Shown here: piece by piece, positions 1 through 5,446 of the stretch | How the letters are laid out: each line of letters starts with the position of its first letter | Position numbering within the stretch: position 1 is the first letter of the stretch | From: Clostridia bacterium | GTDB lineage: Bacteria > Bacillota > Clostridia > CAKSNL01 > HGM11501 | Assembly: GCA_030535815.1 (NCBI GenBank) | Contig: JAUNRD010000151.1 | Span: 1-5,446 of the forward strand | Length of the DNA stretch: 5,446 nucleotides | Direction of reading: 5' to 3' | Made by a program: the position numbers and the translations under genes | Notes under the pieces: generated by a model | Databases searched by the model: none | Told to the model about the DNA's origin: nothing | What the model saw: only the letters and a program-made list of their open reading frames with translations

Positions 1-1
1 G

Positions 2-2404
2 GGTAAGGCAATCGGCTACATCCATATCAATAAGGGCGGAGCCACCGAATTTAAGGGAGCGATTGAAAAAACAGAAGGCGTACACGATGTATATCTTCTT
101 TCCAACTACTCTCATCACGATTATGCTACGGTAACATCTGTGGTATTTTCTTCCGAAGTGGTTGAAAGCAAGCCTTATGAGCCTGTTCCCGAAAGCAAAA
201 TAATCGATACCTACCACGATACATGGGTAGCGGTAGACGATTACGGCAGAGCTGTTGCCGATTATGAAGAAGCTGGCGACGTAAAGGGCGAAAAATATAC
301 CGGTATGTTTTACTGGATATGGCACACCCAGGCAGACCAGCTTGGCGTTCAGATTCCCTCTGAAAAGATAAAGCAGGCACCCGAGGCAAAGGATGATTAT
401 TTCCATCCCATCTGGGAAACTAAAAAATCCTTCTGGTCCGAGCCTTTATTGGGATTTTATTCAAGCACAGATTACTGGGTATACAGAAAGCACGCCGTTA
501 TGCTTAAAAACGCAGGCGTTGACGTAATTTTCTTTGACTTTACAAATAACGACAACTGCTTTGCAAACGCTCTTGCCACAATTTACGAGGCGTTCCACGA
601 TGCAAGGGAGTCAGGTGTAAATGCTCCTAAAATCTGCTATTTCGATTCCTGGAGCCCGAATGTTGACTACAGACGTAATCAGCTCAAGATGCTTTACCTT
701 AACTATTTTAAGGACGGTAAATATTCCGACCTCTGGTTTAACTGGAACGGAAAGCCCCTCCTTTTCGGAAGCAATCTGCCTGAGAACTATGATCCTCTCT
801 GCTTAAATTCCGAAGATCCCGAGGAAGTTAAAATGATGGAAGAAATCAGCGATTTCTTCACATTTATTCCTGTGGGAGAGTCTGAAGGCGCATGGACATG
901 GCTTGATACCTACCCCCAGCACATTGCATATGCAGAGGACGGAAGCGTAGAAGCGGTTTCCGTTGGTATGGGTAAGAACGAATCTTATGTAAAGCCCAAC
1001 TCAAAGGGTGCAGGCGTATTCTCCGATCCCTATTCAAAGGGTAAGGCATATTCCGAAGGCTTTGGCGACGACTTACGTCCCGAAGCTGCTTGGCAGATGT
1101 ACTTCTTCCGTGAAGAAGCAGGCTGGGCGTTGGAGCATAACCCGAAAGTTGTACTTCTTGACGGATGGAACGAATGGGCAACAGGCCGTCAGCAGCTTTA
1201 CAACGGCTTTGTAAATGCTTTCGTTGATACCTTTGACGATGAATCCAGCCGTGACTTTGAGCCCTCCCGCGGTGCTATGGGCGACGGTCACTACAATATG
1301 CTGGTTGACTTTGTAAGAAAGCACGAAGGTGTGCGTCCCGCTCCCGTTGCAACAGGCGCCAAGACCATTGATGTTGCAGGAGATGTAGCTCAGTGGGCAG
1401 AGGTTGGACCGCTCTTCTTAAACGACGACGACTCTTATGAGCGTGATGCAGACGGATACCGTCCTTACCACTACACCACAACCGTAATTAACTCCATCGA
1501 AAGCGCAAAGGTTACCTTTGATGCAGAAAACCTTTACTTTATGGTAAAGGCAAGAGACAATATCATTTCTCACGAAGACGCATTAAGACTTTACATTAAC
1601 ATTGACAGAAACGCCGCAACCGGCTGGAAGGGCTATGATTACCTTGTGGACGGCGGAAAATTAAAGACCTTTGCACCTGACGGAACAGCAAGCGATGTTT
1701 GCGATGTATACACTCACATTTCCGGCGCATATATGACTCTTGCACTTAATAGAACCACTCTTACAGAAACAGGAACAGTTGACCTTGAATTCAAGTGGGT
1801 TGACGGCGTACGCGAAAACGGTGATATACTTCTCTGGTACACAGACGGCTCCGCCGCTCCTATGGGACGTTTTAACTATCTCTTTACTGAGATTCAGCAG
1901 AAGTCCCTTTACCATGAAACAAGAGAAGCACTTAAGGGCGTAAGCGTATTTAAGGCAGGTGTTAACAAGATGGTTGTAGCAGGTGCCAAGATGGGCGTTT
2001 ACGAGCCTGATACAAGAATTACAACAATTGAGCGTAACGGAACACTCTATGTTCCCGAAATTGCCTTAAACGACATCATGGGCTACGGCAGAACCAAGAC
2101 AATATGGGACTATGAAAGAGGTATGCTCAAGGTTAAGCATTATAACTACGGCAATGAAGGTGAAATCGAGGAGTATAAGTGGACATACACAACTCTCGGC
2201 TCTTACGATGTAAAGATAAACGGAACACCTGCAAAGCTTACGAATCCCATAATAGCTGAAAACGGCGTGGTTTATGTGCCACTCACATACCTTTCCGATT
2301 GCTTCGGATACACTGTAAACTGTGACGGCGGTATTTATACCGTGGCAGAGGCTACCGCAAGTATTGATGCGGCTGCAGTAACATCTGCCGGAAACATACT
2401 GTAA
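2..2404 (+). CDS. Secreted multidomain glycoside-hydrolase-like protein (5'-truncated): CBM6-like tail, GH71/GH99-like barrel, CBM9-like module, copper-amine-oxidase-N-like domain
   Basis: The frame is open from the window edge to TAA at 2402-2404 (800 visible residues), so the GTG at 140 is only an internal codon and the true start lies upstream. Numbering from the first visible residue: 1-54 reads as the end of a CBM6-like carbohydrate-binding module (GVHDVYLL at 26-33). Residues about 98-443 resemble GH71/GH99-like barrels, with YWIW near 104, a strand ending FFDFTN (177-182) and DGWNEW (387-392), a position that carries catalytic acids in GH99. Residues about 454-629 look like a CBM9/DOMON-type beta-sandwich (ID..GD...W opening, LRLYINIDRN core). 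Residues about 652-784 resemble the copper amine oxidase N-terminal domain, with paired NGTLYVP and NGVVYVP half-motifs. I infer an extracellular protein acting on or binding polysaccharide; the substrate cannot be read. The GH99-like motif is NEWATG, so the second acid of GH99 appears to be Thr and activity is uncertain. It is probably cotranscribed with the next gene, 13 bp downstream. Confidence 0.85.
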   Translation, partial: GKAIGYIHINKGGATEFKGAIEKTEGVHDVYLLSNYSHHDYATVTSVVFSSEVVESKPYEPVPESKIIDTYHDTWVAVDDYGRAVADYEEAGDVKGEKYTGMFYWIWHTQADQLGVQIPSEKIKQAPEAKDDYFHPIWETKKSFWSEPLLGFYSSTDYWVYRKHAVMLKNAGVDVIFFDFTNNDNCFANALATIYEAFHDARESGVNAPKICYFDSWSPNVDYRRNQLKMLYLNYFKDGKYSDLWFNWNGKPLLFGSNLPENYDPLCLNSEDPEEVKMMEEISDFFTFIPVGESEGAWTWLDTYPQHIAYAEDGSVEAVSVGMGKNESYVKPNSKGAGVFSDPYSKGKAYSEGFGDDLRPEAAWQMYFFREEAGWALEHNPKVVLLDGWNEWATGRQQLYNGFVNAFVDTFDDESSRDFEPSRGAMGDGHYNMLVDFVRKHEGVRPAPVATGAKTIDVAGDVAQWAEVGPLFLNDDDSYERDADGYRPYHYTTTVINSIESAKVTFDAENLYFMVKARDNIISHEDALRLYINIDRNAATGWKGYDYLVDGGKLKTFAPDGTASDVCDVYTHISGAYMTLALNRTTLTETGTVDLEFKWVDGVRENGDILLWYTDGSAAPMGRFNYLFTEIQQKSLYHETREALKGVSVFKAGVNKMVVAGAKMGVYEPDTRITTIERNGTLYVPEIALNDIMGYGRTKTIWDYERGMLKVKHYNYGNEGEIEEYKWTYTTLGSYDVKINGTPAKLTNPIIAENGVVYVPLTYLSDCFGYTVNCDGGIYTVAEATASIDAAAVTSAGNIL

Positions 2405-2409
2405 GGAGG
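2403..2409 (+). promoter_or_regulatory. Strong ribosome binding site for the 803-aa gene
   Basis: AAGGAGG overlaps the TAA stop of the upstream gene and lies 8 nt before the ATG at 2418. This fixes the start of the downstream gene and fits translational coupling between the two genes of one operon. Confidence 0.9.
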
Positions 2410-2417
2410 CGGAAACG

Positions 2418-4829
2418 ATGAAAAAGATAATTGCATTATTACTTTCTTTAATGATGATTCCCTGCATTGCGGTTTCCGCAGCAGATTTAACGGGAAAAGA
2501 AAACTGGAAAATTGAAATAACAAATCAGGCAACAGGACAGAAATTTGATAAGGCAGAGGTTATGATTGACGGTAAAACCGACAACTTCTTCCATTCTCCG
2601 ATAGTGGAGAATCTTCCTCCGCTTCCCTATGATATAGTAATCACTCTTCCTTCCGTGACCGAAATAAACGGAGTAAGATACACTCCCAGATCAACAGGCA
2701 ACTCCGATGCAGGTATATGGACAAGATTTGAGGCGTACTATACGACAGACGATTCAGACAACTGGACTATGATCGGTACATTTGACATTCAGAAGAGCTT
2801 TGATCCTTCCGAGGTTGTTTTCAAGGAAGCTGTAAAGGCTAAAAAAGTAAAGCTTTCCGTTGTAAGAGCAATAAGAAACTACTGTGTAGTATCTGAAATT
2901 GACCTTCTTACGGATGCTGAGGCTAAAGCTCCCGAGAAAGAAGAAACAGCTTCCATGCCCGACTCAAACCCCTATATAGTATCGGGCGGTGAAAAAGCAG
3001 GCTGGCAGATTGAAATTACAAACAATGCGGCATCTGCAAGATATAATACAGAGGGCGTTGCGAAAATCCTTGACGGAAGCGCAGAAACCTTCTGGCATTC
3101 TCCTACCGAACAGCCCATCCCTGCACTTCCTTATGACATTGAAATTACAATGCCTAATGTAACTGAAATCGGCGGTATCTTATACACTCCCAGACCCAAC
3201 AAAAATTCCGATGCCGGAATCGTTATGGGCGGTGACATCTATATCGCAGAAACAGATAACGGTGCGTGGAAAAAGGTTAAGACTTTCAGCATAGATAAGA
3301 GCTTTGATCCCACAGAAATTCCTTTCGGCGAAGCATTTAAGGCAAAGAAGATAAAAATTACCGTTACAAAGAGTGTAAGAAACTATTGCGTAATTGCTGA
3401 GCTTGATGTTCTTTCAAAGGACAAGGTAACAGGCGAAAAGGTAGAAGTTACAGAAGAGCCTAAGAAGGAAGAAGAAAAGAAGGAAGAGCCTGCTGTTGCA
3501 GGCGGAAAGGGTGCAAAGGAAGGCTGGAAAATTGAGGCTTCTCACGCCCAGGGCACTGCCGGAAATATGATTGACGGCGATATTGCAACCTTCTGGCACT
3601 CTCCCATAACAGATCCCAAGACACTTCCTCCCTTTGAAATGATCATAACGCTTCCCCAGCTTACAGACATTTCCGGCGTTATTTACACCCCCAGAACAAC
3701 GGGTTCTTCCGATTCCGGTATCGTAAGCAAAATGGAAATTTATGCATCCGAAACCGATAATGGTGAGCTTTTGAAGATAGGTGAGTATGTCCTTCCGCAG
3801 ACAAAAGATGTGAAGACTATGGAGCTTGCCGCAAATATTATGGTTAAAAAGCTCAAGATTGTGGTAACAGAAGGTCGTAACAACTACGGCGTAATTGCAG
3901 AGCTTGATATCCGTCCTGCAACCGAAGGCTATAAGGATATGACGGTTACGGAATATGTAAAGAATCAGGAAGCTATGAAGCTTTACGAAATGGATAAAAC
4001 CTTCCTCCGCGCGTGGAGCGAATCTATTTGGGGCGACGATTTTGTAGGACAGAACGTATTTGACGCTTCTCCTTCCGGCGATAAGATGTGGCACTATAAG
4101 CCCGGAACACCTATGCCCGTTACACTTGATGTTGACTTAAACGGCGTTGCAAGGGTTGCGGCATTTGCCTACACCCCCAGAGTAAAGGATACCTCCGGTC
4201 ACTGGGTTGAGTTTAATCTCCTTTCATCCGTTGACGGTGAAAATTACACTCCCGTTATAGAAGAGAGAAGATTGGATCCTTCAAGCTTCGATACAGTAAC
4301 AATCCGCTTTGATGAGCCTGTTACGGCACGCTATTTCCGCTTTGAGGTATTAAACGGCAGAGGCGGTCACGCAGCTTGTCAGGAACTTGCTTTCTACCAG
4401 TACAAGGAAGACCAGGAAGAGTACCTTGAAAACAACCGTGAAATCTATGTCCTTAAAATCGGAAGCAATGTGCTTAATGTAACTCACGGTAAAGAAAACT
4501 TTGACGTTGATCTTGGCGTTGCACCCTTTATAGTAAGCGGCACAACAATGATTCCCCTCAGAGGTTTGCTTGAACAGATGGGCGCGAATGTTGAATGGGA
4601 TGGTACGATAGATCAGATTACAATTACCAAAAAGGGCAACGAGACTATGATAATGCAGGTTGAACACGAGCCTGTATTAATCGGCGGAAGGCGTTACAGT
4701 ATGCTTATAGCTCCCAGAATTGTAAATTCCAGAACATTTATACCGTTAAGATTTGTTTCCGAGCATCTTGGCTATGATGTGGCGTGGGACGGTGCTACTC
4801 AGACTATAACAATTACAAAGCCCCTTTAA
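2418..4829 (+). CDS. Secreted protein with four F5/8 type C (discoidin/CBM32-like) units and a C-terminal copper-amine-oxidase-N-like domain
   Basis: Complete 803-aa protein starting at ATG 2418 behind an ideal AAGGAGG site. Residues 1-21 form a signal peptide: KK, a hydrophobic core, and AVSA before ADL as a likely signal peptidase I site. The Cys at 16 follows Pro and does not make a lipobox. Residues 28-166, 194-334 and 368-500 are three related units, each with an [FW]HSP motif (57-61, 225-229, 392-396) and a YTPR motif (88-91, 256-259, 423-426). A divergent fourth unit at about 527-662 keeps WHY (558-560) and YTPR (585-588). This pattern matches F5/8 type C/discoidin beta-sandwiches, which commonly bind glycans. 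A K/E-rich linker (340-358) separates units 2 and 3. Residues about 677-801 form a copper-amine-oxidase-N-like domain with two IPLR half-repeats (712-715, 775-778), each followed by a WDG (727-729, 790-792). No catalytic domain is visible. I infer an exported multivalent glycan-binding protein partnering the upstream gene product. No LPXTG motif or C-terminal membrane segment is present. Confidence 0.93.
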   Translation: MKKIIALLLSLMMIPCIAVSAADLTGKENWKIEITNQATGQKFDKAEVMIDGKTDNFFHSPIVENLPPLPYDIVITLPSVTEINGVRYTPRSTGNSDAGIWTRFEAYYTTDDSDNWTMIGTFDIQKSFDPSEVVFKEAVKAKKVKLSVVRAIRNYCVVSEIDLLTDAEAKAPEKEETASMPDSNPYIVSGGEKAGWQIEITNNAASARYNTEGVAKILDGSAETFWHSPTEQPIPALPYDIEITMPNVTEIGGILYTPRPNKNSDAGIVMGGDIYIAETDNGAWKKVKTFSIDKSFDPTEIPFGEAFKAKKIKITVTKSVRNYCVIAELDVLSKDKVTGEKVEVTEEPKKEEEKKEEPAVAGGKGAKEGWKIEASHAQGTAGNMIDGDIATFWHSPITDPKTLPPFEMIITLPQLTDISGVIYTPRTTGSSDSGIVSKMEIYASETDNGELLKIGEYVLPQTKDVKTMELAANIMVKKLKIVVTEGRNNYGVIAELDIRPATEGYKDMTVTEYVKNQEAMKLYEMDKTFLRAWSESIWGDDFVGQNVFDASPSGDKMWHYKPGTPMPVTLDVDLNGVARVAAFAYTPRVKDTSGHWVEFNLLSSVDGENYTPVIEERRLDPSSFDTVTIRFDEPVTARYFRFEVLNGRGGHAACQELAFYQYKEDQEEYLENNREIYVLKIGSNVLNVTHGKENFDVDLGVAPFIVSGTTMIPLRGLLEQMGANVEWDGTIDQITITKKGNETMIMQVEHEPVLIGGRRYSMLIAPRIVNSRTFIPLRFVSEHLGYDVAWDGATQTITITKPL
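2499..4403 (+). repeat. Coding tandem repeat: four discoidin-like units
   Basis: Units span approximately 2499-2915, 2997-3419, 3519-3917 and 3996-4403. The spacing between successive YTPR motifs is 168, 167 and 162 codons. Units 1 and 2 are closest: both carry KSFDP, and the underlying DNA is identical for 14 bp (2793-2806 and 3297-3310). Unit 3 has lost KSFDP and unit 4 keeps only the WH and YTPR landmarks. This suggests old internal duplication with a more recent relation between units 1 and 2. Confidence 0.85.
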
Positions 4830-4837
4830 TAGAGGAC

Positions 4838-4866
4838 AGCCCGACTTATAAGGTCGGGCTTCTTTT
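4838..4866 (+). terminator. Rho-independent terminator of the two-gene operon
   Basis: Eight perfect GC-rich base pairs, AGCCCGAC (4838-4845) with GTCGGGCT (4853-4860), can be extended by a G-U and a U-A pair to a 3-nt loop. The stem is followed by a T-rich run TTCTTTT. It starts 8 nt after the stop codon of the 803-aa gene. The left flank is not A-rich, so it should act on the plus strand only. Confidence 0.93.
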
Positions 4867-4877
4867 ATAATAAAATA

Positions 4878-4892
4878 TAACTTGACAAGTTA
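4878..4892. promoter_or_regulatory. Candidate operator: 15-bp perfect palindrome over the -35 box
   Basis: TAACTTGACAAGTTA is a perfect inverted repeat around A4885 and contains the whole -35 hexamer. A dimeric repressor binding here would directly block RNA polymerase. The symmetry is seen in the sequence; the operator role is inferred, and no regulator gene is recognised in the window. Confidence 0.45.
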
Positions 4893-4910
4893 AGGAAGAT
4901 GTGTTATAAT
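4882..4910 (+). promoter_or_regulatory. Perfect-consensus sigma70/sigmaA promoter with extended -10
   Basis: TTGACA (4882-4887), a 17-bp spacer and TATAAT (4905-4910) all match the consensus exactly. TG at 4902-4903, one base before the -10, adds an extended -10 element. The upstream stretch 4864-4880 is A/T-rich and could act as an UP element. The predicted transcription start is G4917. It drives the two small ORFs at 4997-5378 and is isolated from the upstream operon by the terminator. Confidence 0.92.
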
Positions 4911-4953
4911 ATTATAGCTTTACAGAATGTAAGCTGATCTGTAAGGCTATAAT
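4911..4953 (+). promoter_or_regulatory. Near-perfect inverted repeat at the transcription start; 5'-terminal stem-loop of the leader RNA
   Basis: ATTATAGCTTTACAG (4911-4925) and CTGTAAGGCTATAAT (4939-4953) are complementary over 15 positions with one T/G mismatch, around a 13-nt loop. With the start at G4917 the RNA would form 9 pairs (4917-4925 with 4939-4947, one of them G-U) beginning at its first base, as in 5' stabilising stem-loops. As DNA it could instead be an operator. The loop carries TGTAAGCT (4928-4935), nearly repeated as TGTAAGGCT (4940-4948), so an alternative fold of the first arm is possible. Confidence 0.6.
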
Positions 4954-4996
4954 TCTGCTCATTAAACAGCTTTATAAAACAAAAAGGAGAGATGCT

Positions 4997-5161
4997 ATGG
5001 AATTTATAGAACATCCTGATATAACAAGGATGATGCGTTACGGAACGCTTTGTGAAACGACAAAGAAGAAAAAAGCCTGCTTTTTTAACGGATTCGTATA
5101 CGGAGGAGACAGCGAGGAAGAGGCAGGAGGATATGAAGATGACGAAGAAAACAGAGCGTAA
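4997..5161 (+). CDS. Small protein of unknown function (54 aa), first ORF of a two-gene unit
   Basis: ATG at 4997 lies 7 nt after AAGGAG (4984-4989), an ideal spacing; the ATG at 4992 leads to a stop after five codons. The frame runs 54 codons to TAA at 5159-5161. The product begins MEFIEHPDITRMMRYGT, followed by a lysine cluster (23-26), two cysteines (19 and 28) and an acidic glycine-rich tail (GGDSEEEAGGYEDDEENRA). No signal peptide or membrane segment is visible. I do not recognise a characterised family. The opening HPDI pattern recalls, from memory only, small zinc-ribbon-like proteins of gut Clostridia, but the paired CxxC motifs of such proteins are absent. The strong promoter, the strong RBS and the 23-nt overlap with the next ORF support a real gene; if so, its acidic tail could contact the basic N-terminus of its neighbour. 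Confidence 0.62.
   Translation: MEFIEHPDITRMMRYGTLCETTKKKKACFFNGFVYGGDSEEEAGGYEDDEENRA
5125..5130 (+). promoter_or_regulatory. Ribosome binding site that sets the start of the 79-aa ORF
   Basis: AGGAGG sits inside the 54-aa ORF. It lies 8 nt before ATG 5139 but only 2 nt before ATG 5133, so 5139 is the better start. The same frame is open back to a GTG at 5052, but that start has no comparable site. Confidence 0.75.
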
Positions 5162-5378
5162 GGCTTCAAACAGAAAGCCGGAAGCAATCAAAGGGATTGC
5201 GAATAAAGCCATCAAGGAGCTTGAAAGGATTGCTTTCAGCGAGGAGGAACCGATAAAAATAAGGATGGATATTCTTAAATGGTTTACCGAGCTGGAAGTT
5301 GGAAAGCCAAAAGCTTTGGCGGAGAATGAAGAAAAAGGCGACAATGCCTTTGATATAAAGGTTTATATCGAAGAATAA
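5139..5378 (+). CDS. Small basic/helical protein of unknown function (79 aa), phage-protein-like
   Basis: Starts at ATG 5139 behind AGGAGG and ends with TAA at 5376-5378, overlapping the 54-aa ORF by 23 nt, so translational coupling is likely. The first 20 residues are strongly basic (MTKKTERKASNRKPEAIKGI). A predicted helical centre follows (AIKELERIA 24-32, then IKIRMDILKWF 39-49), then a GKPK turn (55-58) and an acidic tail ending KVYIEE. The layout of a basic N-terminus, an AI..L..I helix, a second helix ending in GKP and a short C-terminal strand resembles many small phage-associated proteins, including some near terminase genes. That is a similarity of style from memory, not an assignment, and no other phage gene is in the window. 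A cytoplasmic protein, possibly nucleic-acid binding, is the most I would infer. A longer 108-aa version from GTG 5052 is less likely. Confidence 0.78.
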   Translation: MTKKTERKASNRKPEAIKGIANKAIKELERIAFSEEEPIKIRMDILKWFTELEVGKPKALAENEEKGDNAFDIKVYIEE

Positions 5379-5415
5379 AATAGACTGTGATTCAATGAAT
5401 CACAGTCTATTTTTT
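5377..5415 (+). terminator. Rho-independent terminator of the small two-ORF unit, probably bidirectional
   Basis: A perfect 17-bp stem (5377-5393 with 5397-5413) has a 3-nt AAT loop and is followed by T's to 5415. The stem starts within the TAA stop of the 79-aa ORF. The left side has an A-run, so the minus strand also reads as stem plus U's, and the structure could serve a convergent gene beyond the window. Confidence 0.93.
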
Positions 5416-5446
5416 GTATGGTGTCAGACGGTAGGCTCGCCGCCTT
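5416..5446. other. GC-richer tail of unknown nature at the window edge
   Basis: The last 31 bases are richer in GC than the intergenic DNA before them and contain a short inverted repeat AGGC/GCCT (5433-5436, 5442-5445) around TCGCC. It could be the start of an intergenic repeat, or the end of a convergent gene using the bidirectional terminator. Too little is visible to decide. Confidence 0.25.

Noticed and set aside
140..163. GTG at 140 as the start of the first gene
   Set aside because: The frame is open to base 2, the upstream residues read as the end of a CBM6-like module, and there is no ribosome binding site or signal peptide at 140. It is an internal valine.
3414..4094. 226-aa antisense reading frame opposite the 803-aa gene
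   Set aside because: It lies inside a gene with clear domain repeats and a signal peptide, and its Cys/His/Phe-rich translation with no recognisable motif is typical of the complement of a charged coding sequence.
5062..5085. Programmed or accidental frameshift joining the two small ORFs at the A- and T-runs
   Set aside because: The second frame is +1 relative to the first, so a -1 slippery site would not join them, and the second ORF has its own RBS and start. An indel cannot be excluded without homologues.
4904..5344. 146-aa hydrophobic antisense reading frame across the small-ORF unit
   Set aside because: It begins with TTG without a good ribosome binding site and ends inside the strong plus-strand promoter. 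Its hydrophobic stretches arise from the complement of Lys/Glu codons.
5052..5378. 108-aa version of the second small protein from GTG 5052
   Set aside because: There is no Shine-Dalgarno sequence before the GTG, while ATG 5139 has AGGAGG at 8 nt. The extra 29 residues overlap the 54-aa frame and use less typical codons such as AGG.
4838..5415. CRISPR array, tRNA or toxin-antitoxin module in the right part of the window
   Set aside because: There are no regularly spaced repeats and no tRNA-like cloverleaf was found. The two small proteins lack recognisable toxin or antitoxin motifs, although the operon layout alone would allow such a pair.

Overview
The window looks like a chromosomal fragment from an uncultured gut-type member of the Clostridia (Bacillota). 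This rests on moderate GC with A/T-rich intergenic DNA, strong AGGAGG-type ribosome binding sites, TAA stops, a Gram-positive style signal peptide, and copper-amine-oxidase-N-like 'stalk' domains, which are common on secreted Firmicutes proteins. The taxonomic call is inference; there is no rRNA or other marker gene here.

Bases 2-4829 hold two large, co-directional genes 13 bp apart. The first is cut off by the left edge. It shows the tail of a CBM6-like module, a GH71/GH99-like barrel with a DGWNEW motif, a CBM9/DOMON-like beta module and a C-terminal copper-amine-oxidase-N-like domain. The second is complete (803 aa): a signal peptide, four successive F5/8 type C (discoidin/CBM32-like) units and the same class of C-terminal domain. 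A Rho-independent terminator at 4838-4866 ends the unit. The simplest reading is an exported glycan-active protein and an exported multivalent glycan-binding partner, possibly held at the cell surface by their related C-terminal domains.

Bases 4870-5415 hold a separate, compact transcription unit. Its promoter has a perfect TTGACA, a 17-bp spacer, an extended TG and a perfect TATAAT. A 15-bp perfect palindrome covers the -35 box. The predicted RNA folds into a stem-loop from about its first base. Two small overlapping ORFs follow (54 aa and 79 aa; the first is below usual gene-caller cut-offs), then a 17-bp perfect-stem terminator. Neither small protein can be assigned a function; the second resembles small helical phage-associated proteins only in general style. 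This unit is the least explained part of the window and the best candidate for something undescribed. The last 31 bases are a GC-richer fragment of unknown nature.
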